Shown one piece after another: positions 47,860 to 57,515 of a stretch of 61,117 nucleotides of DNA (its first letter is position 1; every line of letters starts with the position of its first letter). The notes under the pieces were generated by a model, which worked only from the letters and a program-made list of their open reading frames with translations, was not told where the DNA came from and did no database searches. The translations under genes were made by a program, and so were the position numbers. The DNA is from Holosporaceae bacterium 'Namur' (GTDB lineage: Bacteria > Pseudomonadota > Alphaproteobacteria > Rickettsiales > Midichloriaceae), in the NCBI GenBank assembly GCA_014116815.1, contig JACGYV010000011.1, positions 1-61,117 of the forward strand, read 5' to 3'.

Positions 47860-48765
47860 ATGAGTGATATACACGGCCATACTCATAACAGTTACGGCGA
47901 GAATATAAATTTAGATAAAAACTATTTACTTAAAGCGCTGTTAGTAACCGTAAGTTTTATGATTATTGAAATAATCGTAGCACTGATTACCGGCTCTCTT
48001 ACCATTCTTTCCGATGCAGGGCATATGTTTACCGATGCTTTAGCTCTAGGCTTATCATGGTATTCCATAAAGTTATCTTCCAGAAAAGCTAATAATATTT
48101 TTTCATACGGCTACCACAGGGCACAGATTATAGCGGCACTACTTAATGGGATTACACTATTTATCCTATCAATATATATTATTATTGAAGCTATCGTAAA
48201 AATACAAAATCCGGTTGAGTTGGACGGGTCTATTCTTATTTTGGTAGGAGGCGCAGGCTTTATAGTTAATTTACTGGGGTTATATTTTATAACTAAAGCT
48301 TCTTACAATGATATTAATATTAGAAGTGCTCTATATCACGTGTTAAGTGATATGTTCGGATCATTGGCGGCAGTGATTGCAGGATGCATTATTATTTATA
48401 CGGGATGGATGCTGATTGACCCGATTCTATCAATCTTAATTTCCATTCTTTTTATTAGAATAACTTGGAAACTTCTTACAGAATCTATTTCCATCCTGAT
48501 GGAAACCGCACCTTCCGATATTGATTATCAAAAACTGGAAAATGAGATTAAAAAGATTAACTCTAAAATAATTGATCTTCATCATATACATATTTGGTCA
48601 ATTAATAAGAATAAAAGGTTTATTACTCTGCACATTAAAGTTAAAGATTCTTCGGAAAATGACCTGATTATTACTGCATTAGAAAAAATTTTGCATGATA
48701 ATTTTCATATAGAGCATTCAACTATCCAAATTGAAAACGAACTTTGTAATAATAAAGCATGCTAA
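47860..48765 (+). CDS. CDF-family cation efflux protein (CzcD/ZitB-like)
   Basis: 301 residues, six TM helices. His-rich N-terminus MSDIHGHTHNSYG, metal motif in TM2 DAGHMFTDALAL (HxxxD), and TM5 HVLSDMFGSLAAV (HxxxD); C-terminal cytoplasmic domain with HHIHIWSINKNKRFITLHIKV. Exports Zn2+/Co2+/Cd2+ in exchange for protons. Divergent from crcB. Confidence 0.94.
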   Translation: MSDIHGHTHNSYGENINLDKNYLLKALLVTVSFMIIEIIVALITGSLTILSDAGHMFTDALALGLSWYSIKLSSRKANNIFSYGYHRAQIIAALLNGITLFILSIYIIIEAIVKIQNPVELDGSILILVGGAGFIVNLLGLYFITKASYNDINIRSALYHVLSDMFGSLAAVIAGCIIIYTGWMLIDPILSILISILFIRITWKLLTESISILMETAPSDIDYQKLENEIKKINSKIIDLHHIHIWSINKNKRFITLHIKVKDSSENDLIITALEKILHDNFHIEHSTIQIENELCNNKAC

Positions 48766-48869
48766 AAGAAACCTAACAGTTGAAATAACAATATTATTTT
48801 ACTTTGAATTTTATTTATATTTGGACAATTATTAATTTTTAAAAGAAAAATATATATTAAGAGGCCGGT

Positions 48870-49298
48870 ATGGTTGATAAACAAGGTGAAAAGTTAAATA
48901 GTTATAATCCTTCAAGTGATGAAGAATATATGTCGCCGCAAATGCTTGAGTATTTTAAGCAAAAGTTGCTTGGGTGGCATGATGAGCTGCTTAGGAAAAC
49001 AAGAGAAGAAGATAATGCAATACACCAAGGCCTTGGGAGAGAACCTGATCATGTGGATAGCGCAGTAAATGAAGTTGCTTTAGAAAATGAATTAATTCCC
49101 GGAATTAATCATGATAGAGAATTATTAGCGCAGGTTGAAGAGGGATTAAGCAGGATAGAACAGGGTGACTACGGTTTTTGCAGTATAACCGGAGAGCCGA
49201 TCGGTTTTGCGCGTCTTGATGCTTGGCCGATAGCCACCCGAAGTATTGAGGCTCAGGAAGAAGAGGAAAAGAATAATAAAATACATACTAAGTTATAG
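48870..49298 (+). CDS. dksA: RNA polymerase-binding transcription factor DksA (zinc-less alphaproteobacterial form)
   Basis: 142 residues. Coiled-coil domain with DNAIHQGLGREPDHVDSA (tip acidic Asp), then the globular segment YGFCSITGEPIGFARLDAWPIATRSIEAQEE. Only one of the four zinc Cys remains (Cys104); the others are I/T, R and S. This is the normal form in alphaproteobacteria. It binds the RNA polymerase secondary channel and modulates promoter opening with ppGpp. The 3' end overlaps the convergent gene by 6 bases. Confidence 0.95.
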   Translation: MVDKQGEKLNSYNPSSDEEYMSPQMLEYFKQKLLGWHDELLRKTREEDNAIHQGLGREPDHVDSAVNEVALENELIPGINHDRELLAQVEEGLSRIEQGDYGFCSITGEPIGFARLDAWPIATRSIEAQEEEEKNNKIHTKL

Positions 49299-49991
49299 CT
49301 CATCCTGGCCTTTCGCTTCGGAAGTTAAATAACAATATGGATCATCATTAATACAATGTTGATCCTGCTCCTCATAAGGTAAGATATTATTATCATATGA
49401 AAAAAAGCCGTCATTTTTAACATATTCTAAAGGCTCAAAAGCTTTAAAGAGTGCTTTTGCCCCGAAAACGGCAATCCCTACTTTGCCGAAGGGAATAGCG
49501 CCCTTATAAGCAAAATATGCCATCATTAAATCTTCAGCGACCTCTACAATATTAAACCCGGCAGTTGTAAATTTGAAATTAATTTTTTCTAAAAACCCTC
49601 GGTCATGTTCATTGGGAGAATTTTGGAAATTATTTCTTAAGTTTGAAGAAATTTTTAAAGAGTGTTCACTGATATACTTAATCAGCTGATCTGTTTCTTC
49701 TATAATAGTATTATTTTCTTTAGCAAATTGACTATCGGTAGTTACCTTTCCCAAGATTGAAGCAAGACTGTTGACTAACTGTGCAGACGGATTTTTTGCA
49801 TCTGCAGAACTTATTATACCTTGAGCATATGCGCTGACTTCGGAATAGTTTAACAATTCTTCCGCTTCTAATTTGAGTAAATCGTTAATTAAACCGGCGG
49901 GCAAGTCGGTTTTACATTTTACTATATTAGTTACCGTGGTATTTAATACTTTAATTAATTTATGAAAATCTTTTACCGGCATTTGTCGCAT
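49293..49991 (-). CDS. Protein of unknown function (232 aa)
   Basis: Helical and soluble with one hydrophobic stretch (about residues 152-175, IVEVAEDLMMAYFAYKGAIPFGK) and an acidic C-terminus with a Cys pair (HCINDDPYC). No family recognised. Overlaps dksA by 6 bases at its 3' end. Confidence 0.55.
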   Translation of the reverse strand: MRQMPVKDFHKLIKVLNTTVTNIVKCKTDLPAGLINDLLKLEAEELLNYSEVSAYAQGIISSADAKNPSAQLVNSLASILGKVTTDSQFAKENNTIIEETDQLIKYISEHSLKISSNLRNNFQNSPNEHDRGFLEKINFKFTTAGFNIVEVAEDLMMAYFAYKGAIPFGKVGIAVFGAKALFKAFEPLEYVKNDGFFSYDNNILPYEEQDQHCINDDPYCYLTSEAKGQDEL

Positions 49992-50145
49992 AATATCCCT
50001 CCTAAATAAGTTTAATAAAATTTAGAAGAATTAATAGCTAATATAAATTAGAAAAATATATATTTTTAAACTTGAGTTATTGTTAATCGTCCAACTCATT
50101 CTATAATGAGATATATAATATATGACTAAAAACTAGTGTTTAGCT

Positions 50146-50817
50146 ATGCAGATCATTGAGACTTTAAAATATATTAATAAAGATTTACCGACAATCTTTA
50201 TTATTCGGCATGCGGAAAGGTTTTATAAAGAGACTCCCGAGCATGATTTTTTTTGTTACCTTACCGAGCAGGGTAAGTTGCAATCCTTGCTGCTCGGTAA
50301 GCATATTAAAGAGAACTTAGGAAATATTAGTAAAGTTTCCAGCAGTATTGTAGAAAGATGCGTTGAAACAGGAGTTAAAGTAATTGAGGGCAACGGCGGC
50401 AAGATAAGTGTAAATAAGGTTGAATACCTTACTAAGTCATTCGTTTATGATCCGCAAACCGCAATGGTTGAATTTCCGCAATATACTGTTAAAGAACTGG
50501 TTAAAATGCATTTAGCCGAAAATATGATAAGTTGTATGCGAAAGCGGGATGAAGGGATTAAAATGTTACTTTCTCCTATAATTAGAGATTTATTAATTCC
50601 AAGTAACCGATCTTTATATGTAACTCATGATTATTTACTAGGCATGTTATATGCTATGTTAGTCGATTTGCTTATTGATAAAGTCGAGGAGGAATGGTTT
50701 AGCTATCTGGACGGCGTATGTTTGCAAAAAACCAATGAAAGTAAGTTTATACTTTATCGAAAAGAAAACGCTATAGATATTACTGAAAACCTATCCAAGT
50801 TTGAAATTAAATTTTAG
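50146..50817 (+). CDS. Histidine-phosphatase-superfamily protein (PGM-fold)
   Basis: 223 residues. RHAER motif (Arg21-His22) in IFIIRHAERFYKET, then LTEQGKLQSLLLGKHI, SSSIVERCVETG and second His in YVTHDYLLG, in the order of the histidine phosphatase fold. Substrate unknown. The flanks lack the usual phosphoglycerate-mutase residues, so it is not a glycolytic enzyme. Single gene with a terminator downstream. Confidence 0.78.
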   Translation: MQIIETLKYINKDLPTIFIIRHAERFYKETPEHDFFCYLTEQGKLQSLLLGKHIKENLGNISKVSSSIVERCVETGVKVIEGNGGKISVNKVEYLTKSFVYDPQTAMVEFPQYTVKELVKMHLAENMISCMRKRDEGIKMLLSPIIRDLLIPSNRSLYVTHDYLLGMLYAMLVDLLIDKVEEEWFSYLDGVCLQKTNESKFILYRKENAIDITENLSKFEIKF

Positions 50818-50821
50818 GGCT

Positions 50822-50857
50822 ATAAAAAACTCCCGCCTTTTTACAAGAGGGAGTTTG
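50822..50857 (-). terminator. Rho-independent terminator of typA (bidirectional)
   Basis: AAACTCCC (50827-50834) pairs with GGGAGTTT (50849-50856), 14-base loop; on the minus strand the stem ends in a run of Ts (TTTTTTAT). It is 35 bases after the typA stop and between convergent genes. Confidence 0.75.
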
Positions 50858-50890
50858 AATAGTTCTTATAGTTAAAAAGCAGTCTGAATA

Positions 50891-52711
50891 TTAAACGTCT
50901 TCTTTTCTGCTCGATTTTTTCCTGTCATGCGGATTGAGGTGTTTTTTTCTAATCCTTATATTCTTCGGAGTTACTTCAACAAGTTCATCTCTATCAATAT
51001 AAGAGATGACTTCCTCAAGTGTAATTTCTCTGGGAGGGGTAAGTACAATATTCTCATCAGTACCGGATGCTCTCATGTTAGTTAACTTTTTACCTCTTAC
51101 GGCATTAACCTCAAGGTCGTTATCGCGATTATGTTCACCGATAATCATCCCCTCGTATACTTTAGTTTTAGGGGGGATAAACATTGTGCCTCTATCTTCA
51201 AGGTTCCAAATAGCATATGCGGTTGTTTCACCGTCGCAATTAGAGATAAGTACACCGTTTCTTCTGCCTTCGATTTCTCCGCGATATTCCTGGTATGAAT
51301 GGAATAGTCTACTTAGTACTCCGGTTCCTCTGGTATCGTTCCTAAACTCACCTTGATAACCGATTAAGCTTCTTGACGGAACATGGAAGATAATTCTGAT
51401 TTTATTTCCACCCGACGGACGCATATCTTTAAGTTCACCTTTTCTTTGCGATAATTTCTCAACTACCACACCGCTGTAGTTTTCATCTACGTCAACTACC
51501 ACTTCTTCAATCGGTTCTAAAAGACCGTTATTTTCATCGCGTTTAAATAATACTCTCGGGCGTGATACTGATAACTCAAAACCCTCTCTTCTCATGGTCT
51601 CGATTAACACACCGAGTTGTAATTCTCCTCTTCCTCCAACTTCAAAGCTTTCACCTTGTTCATTGATGCTTAAAGTGATCGCCACATTAGTTTCCGCTTC
51701 GCGTTTAAGCCTGTCTAATATCATCCTTGAGGTGACTTTAGTTCCTTCTTGTCCTGCAAAGGGAGAATCATTTACCCCTATAGTAATCGCCATAGTCGGC
51801 GGATCAATCGGAGTTGATTTTAAAGGTACGGTAACGGAAGCATCGCAAATAGTATCTGAAACGGTAGCCTTCTCTACTCCTGCGATCGCAATAATATCTC
51901 CGGCTTCGATCTCGGTTAAAGGTATACGTTCAATTCCTTTGAAACCGAATAGTTTAGTCAGTTTAGTCGATTCAATAAGTTCGCCGTTTAAATTCATTGA
52001 TTTTACATTTAAATTTACTTTGGCGGTACCTGCATAAACCTTACCGATTAATATCCTACCCACATACGGATCATAATTAAGAATGGTGGCAAGCATTGAG
52101 AAAGGTGCGGTTCTATCAACATTAGGCTGAGGAATATGTTTAATAATCAATTGAAATAAAGGTGTTAAATCCGTTCTTTCATCTTTTAAGTCTGTAACTG
52201 CCCAACCGTCTCTTCCGACTGCGTATAGTACAGGGAAATCCAGTTGCTCTTCCGTTGCATCAAGCGCGGCAAATAAGTCAAAAATTTCATTTAATACCTC
52301 ATCTATTCTGCTGTCGGGTCTATCAACCTTATTAATAACTACAATCGGTCTTAAACCTAATTTTAAAGCTTTACTAAGCACGAATTTAGTCTGAGGCATA
52401 GGCCCTTCGGAAGCATCAACCAGGAGAACTACTCCATCTACCATAGATAGTACGCGCTCAACTTCTCCTCCGAAGTCTGCATGTCCCGGGGTATCAACTA
52501 TATTTAATTTATAATCTTCATAATGTATGGATGTGCATTTAGCAAGAATGGTTATTCCGCGTTCTTTTTCCAATTCGTTAGAGTCCATTACTCTTTCGTC
52601 AACTTGCTGATTATCGCGGAAAGTACCGCTTTGCTTAAGCATGTTATCTATAAGTGTAGTTTTGCCGTGATCTACGTGTGCAATAATTGCTAAATTTCTA
52701 ATATTATTCAT
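50891..52711 (-). CDS. typA: Ribosome-associated GTPase TypA/BipA
   Basis: 606 residues. G1 [11 protein letters not shown]2 ERGITI, G3 [13 protein letters not shown]4 NKVDRPD; then EF-G-like domains and the TypA-specific [28 protein letters not shown] and FRNDTRGTG stretch. Binds the ribosome under stress. Terminator at 50822-50857. Divergent from cytochrome b561. Confidence 0.97.
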   Translation of the reverse strand: MNNIRNLAIIAHVDHGKTTLIDNMLKQSGTFRDNQQVDERVMDSNELEKERGITILAKCTSIHYEDYKLNIVDTPGHADFGGEVERVLSMVDGVVLLVDASEGPMPQTKFVLSKALKLGLRPIVVINKVDRPDSRIDEVLNEIFDLFAALDATEEQLDFPVLYAVGRDGWAVTDLKDERTDLTPLFQLIIKHIPQPNVDRTAPFSMLATILNYDPYVGRILIGKVYAGTAKVNLNVKSMNLNGELIESTKLTKLFGFKGIERIPLTEIEAGDIIAIAGVEKATVSDTICDASVTVPLKSTPIDPPTMAITIGVNDSPFAGQEGTKVTSRMILDRLKREAETNVAITLSINEQGESFEVGGRGELQLGVLIETMRREGFELSVSRPRVLFKRDENNGLLEPIEEVVVDVDENYSGVVVEKLSQRKGELKDMRPSGGNKIRIIFHVPSRSLIGYQGEFRNDTRGTGVLSRLFHSYQEYRGEIEGRRNGVLISNCDGETTAYAIWNLEDRGTMFIPPKTKVYEGMIIGEHNRDNDLEVNAVRGKKLTNMRASGTDENIVLTPPREITLEEVISYIDRDELVEVTPKNIRIRKKHLNPHDRKKSSRKEDV

Positions 52712-52792
52712 TTACTGATTCGTTAATTATTTATAAGCTCTAGGAGTATAATTAATTTAACGATAATTATCAAACTATATTGAGAGAATAAT

Positions 52793-53323
52793 ATGCAGGA
52801 AGTGAAAAAATATCCTTTAAGCATGCGTTTAATGCACTGGGGATTAGGTATGATAATACTTGTAATGCTCTTTGTCGGGCTATATATGGTCAGTTTGCCG
52901 GTTGATAATCCGTTCAAATGGAAGCTGTATAATTTACATAAATCATTCGGGGTAATTGTTTTTGTGCTGGCAATTATACGTCTAGGTATAAGAGCTGCTT
53001 CTCAAATACCGCCTCTTCCGAAAGAGGTATCAACTTTAGAATCCAAGTTATCGGTTTTATTTACAGTCTTACTTTACTTAAGCATGTTTATTATGCCTCT
53101 AAGCGGATATATTTCTTCAACGGCGGGAGGATTCGGAGTGAAATTCTTTTCGCTTGATATGCCGAATTTTTTCTCAGAAAAGAACTTTGATTTATCCAGA
53201 ATTGCTATTACCGTTCATATATATGTGGCATATTTTATGATTGCCGTGCTTTGCCTGCACCTTAGCGCACCCATAAAGCATTTATTTATAGATAAAATAA
53301 ATGTATTCAAAAGGATGTTTTAA
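52793..53323 (+). CDS. Cytochrome b561
   Basis: 176 residues, four TM helices with haem-ligand His in MRLMHWGLGM, LHKSFGVIV, VHIYVAYF and LHLSAPIKHL. Membrane di-haem electron carrier that oxidises ubiquinol, possibly linked to superoxide removal. Single gene. Confidence 0.93.
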   Translation: MQEVKKYPLSMRLMHWGLGMIILVMLFVGLYMVSLPVDNPFKWKLYNLHKSFGVIVFVLAIIRLGIRAASQIPPLPKEVSTLESKLSVLFTVLLYLSMFIMPLSGYISSTAGGFGVKFFSLDMPNFFSEKNFDLSRIAITVHIYVAYFMIAVLCLHLSAPIKHLFIDKINVFKRMF

Positions 53324-53336
53324 AAGGTAGTTAACG

Positions 53337-53377
53337 GGTTGCTGATATAAGAGTTTTGCTTAAACTCTCATGCAACC
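53337..53377. other. Nested hairpin between cytochrome b561 and pccA
   Basis: GGTTGC (53337-53342) pairs with GCAACC (53372-53377) around an inner stem AGAGTTT (53350-53356) / AAACTCT (53362-53368). Only a weak T-rich tail follows. Could be a terminator or structured RNA leader. Confidence 0.45.
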
Positions 53378-53441
53378 TTACTTCTTGTAAAGAGAGTTAA
53401 ACTAATATATAAAGATTGCAAAATAAACTTAATACCTTTTT

Positions 53442-55433
53442 ATGTTTAAGCGAATTTTAATTGCAAACCGCGGTGAAATTGCCTGTAGAATTATCAAAAC
53501 TGCAAAAAAAATGGGGATTCAAACTGTTGCCGTATATTCTGAAGCCGATACCAATTCTCTACATGTTAAGCTTGCGGATAAAGCTATATATATAGGGCAT
53601 TCTCCCTCTACACAAAGTTATTTAAACCAAAAAAGTATTATTAATGCGGTAAAAATATCAGGTGCCGATGCGGTGCACCCCGGGTACGGCTTTTTATCCG
53701 AAAATACTGACTTTGCAGCCCGCTTGGAAAAATTAGGGATTACGTTTATCGGTCCTTCTTCTTATGCGATCAAAATGATGGGCGATAAGATTGAAGCAAA
53801 GAAAATTGCTAAAAAAGCAGGAGTGAATATCGTTCCCGGATATATGGGTGCTATAAAAAATGATAAGGATGCAGTCAGAATCGCAAGTAAAATCGGTTAT
53901 CCGATAATGCTTAAAGCCGCAGCGGGAGGCGGTGGGAAAGGCATGAGAGTAGTAAGAAGTTCCGAAGAAATGAAACAAGCTTTCAGCTCTACTACCAACG
54001 AAGCTAAGAATAATTTTTCCGATGAAAGAACATTTATAGAAAAATTTATTGAAAATCCTCGACATATTGAAATTCAATTACTCGGTGATAAACATGGAAA
54101 TTATGTTTGTGTGGGTGAGCGGGAATGTTCTATACAAAGACACCATCAAAAAGTGATTGAAGAAGCTCCGAGCCCGTTTATTGATGAAAGAACCCGTAAG
54201 AAAATGTATGCGCAGGCAGTTGCACTTGCTAAGGAAGTTAAGTATTTTTCCGCCGGAACCATAGAGTATATTGTAGATCCGAAAAAGAATTTTTATTTTT
54301 TGGAAATGAATACCAGGCTTCAGGTGGAGCATCCAGTAACCGAGCTGGTTAGCGGGGTAGACTTGGTTGAGCAGATGATTAGAGTTGCAGCAGGTGAAAG
54401 ATTGCAGCTTAAACAAAAAGATATAAAACTAAAAGGTTGGGCTTTTGAATCCAGAATTTATGCTGAAGACCCGAGTTCAGGCTTCTTGCCTTCTACGGGA
54501 AGAGTATATACTTATAAAGAACCTCAGGCAACTGAAGGGGTAAGGGTGGATACCGGGATTTATGAAGGCGGAGAGGTAAGTATGTTTTATGATGCTATGA
54601 TCTCTAAACTTTGTTCATATGGTGCCGATAGAGATGAAGCGATTACTAAAATGAAAAACGCTTTAAGCCAATATGTAATTCGCGGCATCTCCCATAATAT
54701 TAGTTTTCTGCAAGCTATATATAACTCTGAACGATTTGTAAAAGGAGACCTCTCAACTAACTTTATTGAAGAGGAGTTTAAAGGCGGCTTTACGGGTGCT
54801 GTTTTAAATGATGAGCAAAGTGCGGTTATCTTGTGTGCAACCGTATTTATCTTCTTAACTGATGCTAAACGTGCGGCAAGCGTTTCAGGTCAACTGCGGG
54901 GAAGATGCAGAGCGATCGGTACGCGTTGGGTAATAAATTTAGACGGCAAAAACTATCCGGTAACCGTACGACCGATTGAGGACGGGTATAAAATTACCTT
55001 TGAGAACAGAAGATTTTATATAACCAGCAAATGGGTTTTAGGAAGTAAATTGTTCCCGTGCAAGGTGAACGGTCAGCAGTATAACTTGCAGGTAGAGTAT
55101 GTAATGGGCGGCTTTGATCTTAGGTTTATGGGTTCTACCGTAAGAGCTGCCGTGTTTACTCCAAGGGCTGCCGAACTTACTAAATTTGTCAAAATATCCA
55201 ACGGTAAAGATATTCAGCCTGATTTGATTGCTAATATTGCAGGCCTTATTGTAGATATTAAAGTTAAAGAAGGTGATAAAGTGGTGAAAGGCCAGCCATT
55301 GGTAGTAATAGAAGCAATGAAGATGGAAAACGTCTTTTTCAGCCAAGTTGACGGTAGAGTGAGTAAAATACATGTTAATTCCAAGGAAATTATTGCGAAT
55401 GGTGATACCATAATCTCAATTGAAGCGGATTAA
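53442..55433 (+). CDS. pccA: Propionyl-CoA carboxylase alpha subunit (biotin carboxylase/biotin carrier)
   Basis: 663 residues. N-terminal biotin carboxylase: FKRILIANRGEIACRI, ATP-grasp Gly-rich AAAGGGGKGMRVV, HRHQKV-type HHQKVIEEAPSP, EMNTRLQVEHPVTELV; linker and BT domain; C-terminal biotin carrier with the biotinylated Lys627 in EAMKME. Produces methylmalonyl-CoA from propionyl-CoA with PccB (not in the window). Alphaproteobacterial length. Confidence 0.96.
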   Translation: MFKRILIANRGEIACRIIKTAKKMGIQTVAVYSEADTNSLHVKLADKAIYIGHSPSTQSYLNQKSIINAVKISGADAVHPGYGFLSENTDFAARLEKLGITFIGPSSYAIKMMGDKIEAKKIAKKAGVNIVPGYMGAIKNDKDAVRIASKIGYPIMLKAAAGGGGKGMRVVRSSEEMKQAFSSTTNEAKNNFSDERTFIEKFIENPRHIEIQLLGDKHGNYVCVGERECSIQRHHQKVIEEAPSPFIDERTRKKMYAQAVALAKEVKYFSAGTIEYIVDPKKNFYFLEMNTRLQVEHPVTELVSGVDLVEQMIRVAAGERLQLKQKDIKLKGWAFESRIYAEDPSSGFLPSTGRVYTYKEPQATEGVRVDTGIYEGGEVSMFYDAMISKLCSYGADRDEAITKMKNALSQYVIRGISHNISFLQAIYNSERFVKGDLSTNFIEEEFKGGFTGAVLNDEQSAVILCATVFIFLTDAKRAASVSGQLRGRCRAIGTRWVINLDGKNYPVTVRPIEDGYKITFENRRFYITSKWVLGSKLFPCKVNGQQYNLQVEYVMGGFDLRFMGSTVRAAVFTPRAAELTKFVKISNGKDIQPDLIANIAGLIVDIKVKEGDKVVKGQPLVVIEAMKMENVFFSQVDGRVSKIHVNSKEIIANGDTIISIEAD

Positions 55434-55695
55434 GAACATGTGCGAGGTCATTTGAGTTTAATTTTAGCTTAAAAACTTAAAAAGTAATGTGATAATAGTA
55501 CTATTTATATTAAGCAAAATTTTTACCTTAATTTTATTTATCATTGATTGATAAAAATTTGTACAGATACAGCTGGATTTTTTTTAATATTGGAAAGTGC
55601 AATAGTTCAAAATTTTTGATTTAACAGTAAATAGAATAAGCTAAAATCGCCCGATTAGATTAGTATAACATAATATGTTTCTCTGAAGAGATAAC

Positions 55696-56199
55696 TTACT
55701 TAGCAACTTCATTCCAAATTAAGTCAAATTGGTTTTTATATGCTAAAGCCAAATCTGCATTTTCAATTAATACTACTTTTAAACTTTGCCACATTAGAGA
55801 GGCAATCTTATTATGGTATATATAGGTTGAAATTCCGCTAAAGTATTTATTAGGTATAAACTTATCCTCAACAAAGGACTTTCGTTCTTCAACCAAATAC
55901 TCATTTTTTTCTTCCACAACCAAGCATCTAAAAAACACATTATTTAATTCAGATAGCCGACGGTAAAATTTAATCATGTATTCATCACCAAAATATTGGA
56001 AATATATTCTTCTATCAAGCCCTGATAATCTTACTATACCGGAATTTTCACTCATAACTTTATATATATTATTCATCGCCAGCTCAAATGCCTGTATTCC
56101 TTCAAGTACAGTAATATTGTGTGATGAGTGGGCAGGTACTAATTGTTTAACATATTCAGGTTTATTTTCCGACATGATATTGCTTTTACTATTGTACAT
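55696..56199 (-). CDS. Unknown protein similar to TrmB-type sensor domain
   Basis: 167 residues (start at 56199 or the internal ATG 56175, before MSENKPEYV). The end TYIYHNKIASLMWQSLKVVLIENADLALAYKNQFDLIWN resembles the PLD-like sensor part of TrmB regulators (pattern I-Y-x-x-K-I-A, I-E-N-x-x-L-A, F-x-x-I-W). No DNA-binding domain is present. Family assignment is by pattern memory only. Function unknown. Confidence 0.55.
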   Translation of the reverse strand: MYNSKSNIMSENKPEYVKQLVPAHSSHNITVLEGIQAFELAMNNIYKVMSENSGIVRLSGLDRRIYFQYFGDEYMIKFYRRLSELNNVFFRCLVVEEKNEYLVEERKSFVEDKFIPNKYFSGISTYIYHNKIASLMWQSLKVVLIENADLALAYKNQFDLIWNEVAK

Positions 56200-56642
56200 T
56201 TTTATATTTAATCATGTTTAATTTCTACTATTGATATCAGTTACTACAGTAATAAAGCAATATAAATATTAAATTTATTGTAATAAATTAATAAAGCTAT
56301 ATTAAGTTTATGTTAATAAATTTTGTAGCCCGTTGTTATGAATGGCTTATAGTGTGAAATCGGTAAAGCTAATAAATTATATAATTAAAAATTGTGTTAC
56401 TATGATCTCTTATATAAGACAATCTATTAATATCTCTTTCAATTAATCCGTAGAGAGAAATATCATGAGAAGCATATAGTTCCTTTTCAAAGAAAAAAGA
56501 GCTTACCAGTTGATAAACGGAATATTGGAAGCCAATATAAAGTTCATCATTTGAGATAGGAAAAATAATTTCATTATAAAATTGATTTTTCTTATCCTTC
56601 CTATTTGCATTGCGGGTAATATATTTTTAACTAAATAAAAAA
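56200..56642. other. Intergenic 440-bp region
   Basis: AT-rich. Contains a start-less open frame on the minus strand (56372-56626), listed separately. No tRNA or terminator found otherwise. Confidence 0.5.
56369..56626 (-). pseudogene. Possible decayed gene remnant
   Basis: On the minus strand the frame is open for 85 codons (56626 to the TAG at 56369-56371), with residue composition of a real protein (IIFPISNDELYIGFQYSVY and FEKELYASHDISLYGLIER). But an in-frame TAA precedes it and no ATG, GTG or TTG start lies near its beginning. The simplest reading is the 3' fragment of a once longer gene. Identity unknown. Confidence 0.4.
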
Positions 56643-57467
56643 TTACATTTGGAAATAATCACAGATATAGCTGGGAATTATTTTATGCCCCTTAATAAAC
56701 AAATCTAAATTAGTGAAATTTTTATATATACCTTTAGAAATTAAAAGAGAATCTATACCGAAATTTTTTGCACCTAAAATATCCGTATTTAAATTATCAC
56801 CGATAGCAAGCATTTTAGATTTATCATACTTAGAATCTTTTACAGCGTACTGATAAATTTCCGTATAAGGTTTCCCGTAATACCTGACTACTCCGCCGAG
56901 TGATTCATATTTATTTGCAATAAACCCTGCCGGATATCTTAGTTCATTTCCATGATAAACTACTGTATCGGGGTTAGGGCATAAAGCAACAATATTATTG
57001 CCGATGGCTTTTTTTAATATTTCGTCATGCTTATCAAGTTCATCGCTGCCTTCTAAAAATGTAAGTATAACAAGAACCTCTGCCTGCTCAATATCTTGAG
57101 TTCGATTATAAAATTCGCTTAAATCCAAATCTTGATTATATTCATATCCTAAAATATAAGCTGTGCTTTTATGATTATATTTTCGAAAATTTCTCTTTAG
57201 TTCTTGTAGGAATAAATCACCTGAAGTAATGATTTTTTCATCACTGCAAATATATCCTAAGTCCCCCAGCTTTTTTCTGACTGTATTTTGCGGTCGGGGA
57301 GCATTAGTAAAGAATATAATATCTTTTTGCATTTCTTTTAAGATATTTAACATATTTATCGCCTTAGGGTAGGCGTTGAGTCCATTGTGTACCACACCGC
57401 TCATATCAATTAAATAAGTTTGATATTTTTCGATAATTTCTCCGAGACCCTTAATATACTTTTGCAT
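56643..57467 (-). CDS. HAD-IIA family hydrolase
   Basis: 274 residues. Motif I LIDMSGVVHNG (Asp21; the second, acid/base Asp is Ser23), IIFFTNAPRPQNTVRKKL, and motif IV ML AIGDNLNTDILGAKNFGIDS. The class IIA cap lies in between. The alphaproteobacterial subfamily usually has D-V-W-G at motif I, so the loss of the second Asp is the subfamily pattern rather than a defect. Substrate unknown. Confidence 0.85.
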   Translation of the reverse strand: MQKYIKGLGEIIEKYQTYLIDMSGVVHNGLNAYPKAINMLNILKEMQKDIIFFTNAPRPQNTVRKKLGDLGYICSDEKIITSGDLFLQELKRNFRKYNHKSTAYILGYEYNQDLDLSEFYNRTQDIEQAEVLVILTFLEGSDELDKHDEILKKAIGNNIVALCPNPDTVVYHGNELRYPAGFIANKYESLGGVVRYYGKPYTEIYQYAVKDSKYDKSKMLAIGDNLNTDILGAKNFGIDSLLISKGIYKNFTNLDLFIKGHKIIPSYICDYFQM

Positions 57468-57515
57468 AAACTAATAACTTTGTTTACAAAAAACTATATA
57501 GGAATATCACTCTGT

